DNA from: Phoronis australis
Taxonomy: Eukaryota > Phoronida > Phoronidae
Length of the DNA stretch: 64,000 nt
Direction: 5' to 3'
Assembly (NCBI GenBank): GCA_002633005.1
Contig: NMRA01000354.1
Location: 177,634-241,633 of the forward strand
Shown here: piece by piece, positions 56,301 through 64,000 of the stretch
Numbering within the stretch: the first letter of the stretch is position 1
How the letters are laid out: each line of letters opens with the position of its first letter
The notes under the pieces: generated by a model
The model's database searches: none
What the model was told of the DNA's origin: nothing
Seen by the model: only the letters and a program-made list of their open reading frames with translations
Translations under genes and position numbers: made by a program

Positions 56301-57308
56301 TACTAAAATATTTTGAGGTTTTCCCCAAGTTAACTCGGTAGTAAGTAATTTTTATTTCCTTTCATGCACCTCTGCTTTGAAGCAGCTGTAAACACCCCTT
56401 CAGTCATGAAAAACAACTTTTGATTTTGACCACTTATCATTTGTGAAATTAGTCTTCAATTGTTGGTGAAGGTGTGATGTCTGGGTTGGGAATGAACTGT
56501 CAGTTATTCTTGACAAGGTTACTACAAGTTCACTTGTTACCTAGTGAAGTTACCCTTATGAAACAAGGCACAGTTTTTAATATTTGTTTATTTTACTGTC
56601 AAGTAGGGATTGCTTAATATTTGGAATTACTAGAGTTTTATTTTATGTTCCTACTACTTGTTTTCAAGTGTATCAGTTGTAGTGTTTTTGAAACTACAAT
56701 TTATTTACAAATTGTTTCTTTTCCTGATTATACTTGTACACACAGTTCTCCACGAAGACACTAGGTGGAGCTTGCTACAAATTTAAATATTCACAGTTTT
56801 AATGAGACATAGCATCTTTGCGACTTGGCACAAAGTGACTCGAGATGATTGGTGTCGAGCGACCGTTCACGTGCACTACTCAGAAATGGTGGCAAGCCAG
56901 AAGTTGTAGGCAGGAATATGGATTGTGCATGGTCAAGGTTACACCATCTTATGTAATCTCACACTCTTTTTTTCTTCCTGAGAATTTTGTATGTTTAGTT
57001 CTACATTATAAAATCCCAATTTAATAATTTAGTACTTTCTCCCAGATTAAGAAACGATATTGTTAATTAGCCCTTGATACAAACTTAAAAGTGAAACCAA
57101 GTCCTTGAATTATTTCAACTGAGGCCTTAGGAGTGCTTGCCTTCACCAGTCAGGGAAATGGTCTTAGGTGAGAACATGACTTGTCATAAATTTTGAATTT
57201 GGTGTCGTATTATTATCTCATGGTTTGTCCTTACTTCAAAAAAATAATGTTAATTGTATCAAGAGTCTTTTTATAAAAACAAAAAACAAGCAATTAGTCA
57301 CATCTTAG
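53336..57308. other. CERS1 upstream region, no confirmed gene
   Basis: It should contain the CERS1 promoter. A small GC-rich patch near 53818-53870 has TTTCGCGC on the - strand (53839-53846). A possible + strand first exon and a - strand open frame (54329-54740) are discussed under findings. The dispersed repeat copy 2 is at 56584-56818. Confidence 0.4.
56584..56818 (+). repeat. Dispersed repeat, copy 2 (partner at 26290-26500)
   Basis: Same motif order as copy 1, with about 25-30% differences and small indels by eye. Confidence 0.8.
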
Positions 57309-58744
57309 CAGGGACTCATCTAGCGGCCGTCCTGGCCGTCCTTGGGACGTCCCTTTTAAAAAAATGACGGCTTTGGACGGCACGGCCCAGACGGAAAAAA
57401 GACGGCCTGTTCCAAAACAACCTCGGCGAAAATGAAGGCTAAACGAAGAATTTTAACATTTATTATTTATAAATTTCCTTGAAACCTACAATTCATTGTT
57501 TAAGTTCGCTAAATATTAAGAAATAACTCGACATTAGAAACTTTTGCCGTCTATTTTTACTATAAGTGTCACAATGACGATCGGCAAATACTGGCAGCCA
57601 TCTTTGGGGAATTCCTTCCTGTTCTGTGACGTCAAGGTGGCTTCATACGGAATTCCCCGCACGACTAGTGTCGAGAAATATTGCATCCAGCACTAACTAC
57701 CCGTACATGGACACTTAATCTTTGAAATTGAAGAACTCACACCCGAAGTTCAAAGGATTTGCCGTACCCCTAATGCTAGTTACCGACGCGGAAGTTGAAG
57801 CGGCACTCGATATATTCGACGGATCAGCCAATTTGAAATAGCCGACGGAGAACGTACACTTCAAAAAAATGATACCCGACAAAATTCTAACACTGACCTG
57901 CCGTACAAATGCCATCAATGTCGTTGAACATGCAAACCAGATAAAACTTAGCGCAAACTTCCTTAATTTGTTCGCACAGCTCCGTTGCAACTCGAACGAA
58001 TGAATGAAAAAATATGAAAAATCCGCACGGCCGAACGACTTATATTGATGCGCGAGAATGCAGTGCAAACTTTACGAGAAAAAAATGTGGTGTGTAATGT
58101 TGGTTACGTATTCAATGAATAACTTAGCATGAAAATAAATGCCTCGAAATACTTCATCTTATTGTGGAATTCCATGATTGTTGGGCGATTCGAGTTTATC
58201 CTCTGTGTGTGGCACTGCGTGCCATATATGGAAAAAAGTAGGTCAGCCAGTCATGTGCACAGCACCTGTTACTTCGGCTGTGAACCAGGCCGGGGATTTG
58301 ACTCTTAAACTGCGAGAAAAGAATGGTTCTTTTTAAGAATAAATTTCTTGTAGCGTACTATGAAAGACAGTGATTGACTTTCAACCTGGTAAGTTAATTC
58401 AACAAAGCGTCCACTTAAAATGCACTGCAGAAGACGTAACAACTACGATGTCCCCGGCGACCACTGGCTACGCTCGTAGCCAAACGACGTGAAATTCCCG
58501 AGTAAAGCGCTCGGAAAAACGTTTAAGAAACGTAAAAATACGAATGCCAAATTCAAACACGGAGTTTCGACGGTTTTTTTTGGTCACGATCCTTTACGAA
58601 GCCAAGTGAGGGTATACACGCGCGAGTGCACATACACCGTCACTCCTATTTTCCAGCGNCTGCGCGCCTCAGATTTGCGCTTTGCACGTCTCATAATTCT
58701 CACGAATTTGGACCCCCAATTTTCAAATCCTAGATGAGTCCCTG
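57309..58744. mobile_element. hAT-type element, 1436 bp, with 8-bp target duplication
   Basis: The ends CAGGGACTCATCTAG and CTAGATGAGTCCCTG are a perfect 15-bp inverted repeat, allowing for one extra G/C pairing context. The perfect 8-bp duplication CATCTTAG is at 57301-57308 and 58745-58752. CAGGG ends with 8-bp duplications are diagnostic of the hAT superfamily. The two longest frames inside (57715-58068 minus, 58489-58737 plus) show no transposase features, so it is probably non-autonomous. One unresolved base is at 58659. Confidence 0.93.
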
Positions 58745-58752
58745 CATCTTAG

Positions 58753-61700
58753 TCTCTAGTTTTGCTAAGAAACTAGCCATGTTCTAAGTGAAATATGTAT
58801 ATCTGAACAAATATACCGTCTGTATTCCTGCATCCTAATTCACCACAGATCAGAATTACGGAACATAGATCACTTTAGTATTTATATCACTTATGTTTTG
58901 TTTTTGTTGATCACTTCCACTGATTGAGAGCACAAGCACTTGTAGCTCAGCTTAGAGGCCTTGTCAAAATCAGGGGCAACATCCAGTTGAACATAATATT
59001 ATGATAAGTCTATATACTGCTAGCTTTTAAAATTTCAACCTCACTTTCATTTCCGTGAATCGGGCGTTTTTGCTTCCACAATCCAAATTTTGGTGAAGGC
59101 ATTTGATACCATGAGATGCCAAACCGCGGCACAAGAGCCATTCGAGTTTCACTACTAACAGTTATAAGTGTTGTACATGAACACTGTATGATTGGTGTTT
59201 TTTTTTTTGTCAAGTTTTATGTCATTTCACCAAGCCAAAACTAGGTCACTTACCTCAGAGAGATACTACATCTGAGGATGCTTCTATGCCAAATAACTGC
59301 TGGCATTTTCAAAACAAGATAATACAATGAAATTCAACACTAGGTTGCACTGTGTGTTTTCACAAGAAAAGCTTCCAAATGTTGGAATTCACACTTGAAA
59401 TGGTTTTGTATCCAGGCTCCAGCTCAACTTTAATACCCAAGCTTCTTTCGTTAATCGGCTAATAACTAATTTTAGTTATTTTACTATGAAAATTACGGTT
59501 TAACACGTTGTCTGCTGTCCAGGCTGTAGTGGTTATGTTTAATGTGTTGCCATGGAGTGCACATGGTACAATCCACGGAAATCTTTTCATGAACCAGAAC
59601 ATCAAGGAACCCTCTTTCAGGTGTTGTGTCTTTTTTCGGTGGAATGTTGCCTTCTCCATACACACGCACCTAATGTATCCTGTGTTCTCAATGTGATAAC
59701 CTCTAGAGTCAATTTTAAAACCTGTTTGAAATTTCGATAAATGTTCTTCCAGCATTTTGACTAACTTAGAGTGGAAAGATTTACCTGCTAGAAACATTAA
59801 AGTTTAGTAATTTTCTTCTACGGGCATATCGCGGCAGTTGTCTAAAATTTGCGTAAGTTTTCATTATTGCTGATCAAAATATATTCGCAAAATGAAAAGG
59901 GATAATTTTATAGAAGGTGCTACTTTTTTTCAAACTGAAAACATTTCAGTTGTCATTTGTTACACCTAGGTGTTCAGATATGATGTATGTCAAAAAATTA
60001 GTGACATATGTTCCCACGTTTGCCTGATGTTCTTGTGCAGTCACTGACTCTTGTTACGATTACAAGCGAAAATTATCACTATGGCCTGTCACCCCGGCAT
60101 CGTTTGTGCAGCGAAGCCATTATCTGAGGGATAATAGCTAATATTTTTATGCATAATCTGAAAGATTCTGTATCCAAACTGTCCTGCACATGTACTGGTG
60201 GCTTGAATTTGCTGTTTTTATCATTTATTCTCGTGTCTGGCTCACTTAGAGCGCAATGTAAAAATCAGCTTTTTTACTCTACCTTTTACTCGGCCACACA
60301 AGTTTACATGCGCTCCTGATGTTCAGCTCACAACTGGGCGTGTACGATGTGAGTTCCTGTTTATGTTTAGAGCTATTGCATATTCAGAGGCAGGAGAACA
60401 TTTAAACAGATGAAAGGCAAAAGAAGTCTGGCTTAGATATGGGGCGAAAATGGTCACCCATGTGAACCCTATTGCGCATGCACAGGTAACGTGATCGCAT
60501 CTGGCTCCAAAGCTAGTGAAAAAATTAACACCTCCGAGTCTAGTCGCTTCGTGTCCGTTGCTTTGTGTCAACTTATGTAGCATAGACGAGACGAGACGTT
60601 TGGTAGTGAGTGAAACAGTCAATGATTTAATGAACCACCGACCACTGTCAAGTGAACACTATAGGAAGGTACTTGTCTGGTTATGTCAGTAGTTGTCAGG
60701 CATGAATAAAACATCTGTTGCACTAGTCATTATCCAGCCATTTTATGTAGATTAAAATACTACCATAAAAACCTTCATCTCTTACCCAATTTGAGGTCAT
60801 CAGTGAATGTTTGGCGGCTTGTACCCTTCAGGATTGCATCGAATAGCACTTCATTGTCAGTGCCTTGCAGGGCCCCCCCCTCTAATATACCTAGGAATTC
60901 TCACTGAGTACTTAGATCACTGTTCAGATTGAGGTTTTTTCTAAATGAAAATTTTAATTAGCTTCTAGAATGCACATAATTATATCTAATGTTTCAAATT
61001 TTAGTCAGGGGGTTCTCCGTATAAGAGGGACTTCCCACTCCCCTTCTATGCACCTGCTAGGAGCCTTCACCACTGCTCTCCTCTCAAAACCCAGCGAATT
61101 GTCTGTATGAGCTTTCAACATGAGAGATTAACATTGACGATGGCTATGACAGTGATGAAGAAAAGTACTATACTTAATTGAACATTTTTTTCAAAAGATT
61201 CAAAATGCCCATTTAAATGCTAATTTTGCTTGTGGGCTTTGAAAACAATGTACAAACATGTGAGAAAATGCTAGTATTGAGTTTGTTACCTGTGGAAAGC
61301 TTTTAGCTTCTTGGTTTTGATTCAAGGTTCAGAATTTAGATGCAAAATTGTGGTCATGAAATTTAAGTTGTAATCCAGAAGTATGAACCCCTGATATGGA
61401 CTGCAGCATTGATTTTTTGTCAGTTTGATGAATAATAGAACTTATATCATGACCTGGTCGCAAAATGCAATCAAAATACTGGACCCTGAATGTAAGGGAA
61501 ATCTATGACCAACCTGGATGTTTGAAATGTGAGTTCGCATGGCAAAACAGTGGAGGCGATGCAATGTCACGCATTCTGCAGGTTTTATTCGCGGACAAGG
61601 AGACCACTGAAAGTTGTATGGGAACAACTAGATTTTAATTGGTGAACAAATTGTGAAGTGGGCGTTGTGACCAGTCACTCTTGCGCAGAGTGTCTTGTGA

Positions 61701-62826
61701 TAATTTTGACATCTGCATCAATCAGTACAGTTGGAGCACATCAAGGAATGTTCCTGTGTGAGTGAGTACTTGACAACTGTTCAGTAAAATTTGTACACTT
61801 TGAACTGTCTCTTTTGTTTAGCTTACAAGTAAAAACTGATCTTAATTTAACACAGCTACGACTAGAAAATACCTTCACAGCATTATTGCTTGTAACTCAG
61901 GGTTTTAAGTGGTAAAATGCTTTATTTGTTAATTAAATGAATGTACACGTAAACAACATTAAGGTGCATTCGATAACAATAATTTCGCGGAAAGTCTGAT
62001 AATTTCCCGGAAAGTCTGATGTATGGTTATTGTTAGAGAATACAAGAAAACGTCTGGGAATTTTTGGGCCCTGATCAAAGATTATGATTTGTTTCGATGT
62101 ATTCCTGTATATCAATAAGCATATGAAAAATCAGGTTTTAATTCGTTTAGTCCTCTTATTTGCCATACTAATGATTTAGGCTGTTGTTTTTTACGCAAAG
62201 TAAGTGATGAGTCATTGTATTTGAGATACAGCAATGCGTGTAAACAATTATCAAGGATAGCTTATGACAAATAGAGATATATTCAACTGTTAATGAATAT
62301 TGCATTTTAAAGAAGGACTATTATATTAACATGAGATTATTATTTTTTCATGCCTAGACCTGAATGCCAGTGGCTAAGTGGGCTTGAAATGTGTAGTCCT
62401 ATTAAACAGCTGATGTGAAGTTCTAAATATAACTTTGATAAGAGTGGTGTGCTCAGAGTATGACTAATCAGTGATAACTATAAGGAGGTCAATCCTGTGT
62501 TGGTATAATGAGCTGTAATACAAGTTGTAGGTCAGTGGGGGAGATACCCACTTCACAGTTACTATCAGGGTTGATTGTTATTATGCCTGGTATGTTACGG
62601 AAGTTGGGAGACTCTTTTTGTGTGTGTGATTTTTTTGTAGTGTGGAACTGATGGTATAGTTTGCAATCGGATTTCATCTACTGAATAACTGATGTACAAG
62701 TGATTGTCTGGTTCTCAAAGTTTGCAAAAAGGGAATGGCTTTCTGCTCTCAGTCTCTATAGATAAATAATGAAAAATAGTGGCCTTTCTTCATTAGTAAC
62801 CTTCCAATAAATGCCGAGTCTCCTAT
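58753..62826. other. Intergenic sequence, no supported gene
   Basis: Scattered open frames of up to 112 codons (such as 59459-59797, minus) have no recognisable domain. No repeat with clear borders was found. Confidence 0.5.
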
Positions 62827-63820
62827 TACCGTATTCGCCTTAATAAGCGCCCCCAACAGGTTTTCAAACTTCAAAGCACCCAGCCTGTGAACGTGTATAC
62901 ATGCGGAAAATGCCTAAGTACCTTCAGTTCAATAATATCTGAATGTCCTGAAAAAATCATTGTGCTCGGAATTTCTAGACCACAAGCCTTGTCGCTATGT
63001 CGGTATTTAGCCGTGACTATTCACTTCAAGCTTCCGCTGTGCCTCAAAAAGAATGCAAAAGTTTTGCTGGTCTTGCAAGGACGGTGTCCCACTATGGTCA
63101 GGCCTTTCTGAATAGACGGAGTGTACTTGTCAATAAGATTGTATTGTATCTTTCCCACACAAATCTTCTCCCTCGACAGGAATCCAGATTTCTTTGTACA
63201 CGTGAAAACCGCAAATCAAAGACTAATATAAAAAGTTTCGCGCTACATACATGTAGGCCTGCTACTCTGGCAAATGACCTCTGATGACACCCACGCACTC
63301 ACTCACTCGGCACACTCACACACACACACACACTCACACACACACACGCACAAACTTTAAAACAAATGTCACGTGACAACAACATGTGTTGCGGGGTGCG
63401 ACGCAGATTTGGACTTAATCTTTGGTTAATGCCGACTCCACAGGAACTTAAAAATTTTTAGGGATGCTAATTGGAAAACTTAACGGGGATTTATTTTTAT
63501 TCAAGAATTCAAGTTGCTTTATCAACGATTGTGAGGCAGTGACACATTAGTCGGCGAGTTTTTGCCTTTAGATTTCCACACAATTTTCTTAAAAAGGATC
63601 GTTATTTAACAATGAAGTTTCATAGCAATGCACCACAGTTTTGTGGAAAGTCAGTCATAGGTTACAGATACGTCGCAAAGTGTAAACTTGATGAATCCTA
63701 GCTTCCGATTTCACCCTTTTCGGAGACCGGGTTTCAACCGCTTTAGGCTACAATAAGTGTCCCCTCTCCCTGAAACGAATTTTCTAAGTGCTCTGGGCAC
63801 TTATTAGGGCAAATACGGTA
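62827..63820. mobile_element. 994-bp TA-flanked element with ACCGTATTCGCC termini
   Basis: It starts TACCGTATTCGCCTTAATAA followed by GCGCCC, and ends GGGCACTTATTAGGGCAAAT then ACGGTA. The inverted terminal repeat is about 26 bp with a few mismatches. Related to the 97-bp element at 34303-34399. No transposase frame is evident. Confidence 0.8.
63311..63352 (+). repeat. (AC)n microsatellite
   Basis: About twenty AC units with CTC interruptions, inside the 994-bp element. Confidence 0.92.
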
Positions 63821-64000
63821 CATAGTTTTTGTTTGTACGATTTTAGTCGTGCCCGGAGACTAGAGGCGTGTCACCTGTCCCCCCCCCTCTGCCCCACCCC
63901 CAACCTCCCTCTCAGGGATATTCCTGATCAGGTTTGAGCCTGTGTCCTTTTGCGCACCTGATGATAAAAATTTCAAAAAGTTGCGTCCAGCAGACTTAGT

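Noticed and set aside
59459-59797. 112-codon minus-strand frame, overlapped on the plus strand by an exon-like stretch 59523-59627
   Set aside because: No recognisable domain, and both strands are open over the same bases; chance is more likely.

Overview
The window is animal nuclear DNA from an invertebrate, most likely a marine, highly heterozygous species. It has AT-rich intergenic sequence, short exons with GT-AG introns, many small DNA transposons, and one probable pair of uncollapsed alleles. The encoded proteins resemble deuterostome orthologues, but I cannot place the species.

Two genes can be supported, arranged tail to tail. The first, on the + strand at about 2.2-18.2 kb (possibly from 0.8 kb), is the 3' part of a VPS13A/C-type gene for a bridge-like lipid-transfer protein. 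Nineteen phase-consistent exons encode about 790 C-terminal residues: the end of the VAB (SHR-BD) domain, the helical VPS13 C-terminal region and the PH-like tail. A lysine-rich/acidic exon at 795-1046 may precede them. The second gene, on the - strand at 53.3-23.8 kb, is a complete ceramide synthase 1 (CERS1). Its seven coding exons give a 376-residue TLC-domain enzyme with the HH and HDxxDxxxE catalytic motifs and a C-terminal KKRD ER-retrieval signal. Its first intron is 22.5 kb and holds most of the repeats in the window.

Layout: 1-2240 is upstream VPS13 intron sequence. 2241-18187 is VPS13 coding, with a possible poly(A) site near 18885. 18.9-23.76 kb is the convergent intergenic or 3'UTR interval. 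23758-53335 is CERS1. 53.3-64 kb is CERS1 upstream sequence with no recognised gene.

The rest is mostly mobile DNA that can be defined from the sequence alone. There are four copies of a CAGGGCTTGGAAT-ended family, each with a perfect 6-bp target-site duplication; one carries a nested element whose empty site is seen in sister copies. There is a 1436-bp hAT-type element with a perfect 8-bp duplication. A 582-bp almost complete palindrome lies in a VPS13 intron. Two TA-flanked elements begin ACCRTATTCGCC. There is a tRNA-derived SINE head, a tandem-core repeat family at three loci, and several minisatellites. A 1.5-kb duplication across a 12-N gap is probably an assembly artefact.

Both genes act in membrane lipid biology: VPS13 moves lipids between apposed membranes and CERS1 makes ceramide in the ER. 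I infer no operon-like coupling. I found no clearly new biochemical system; the most novel material is the transposon families and the unusual VPS13 exon.
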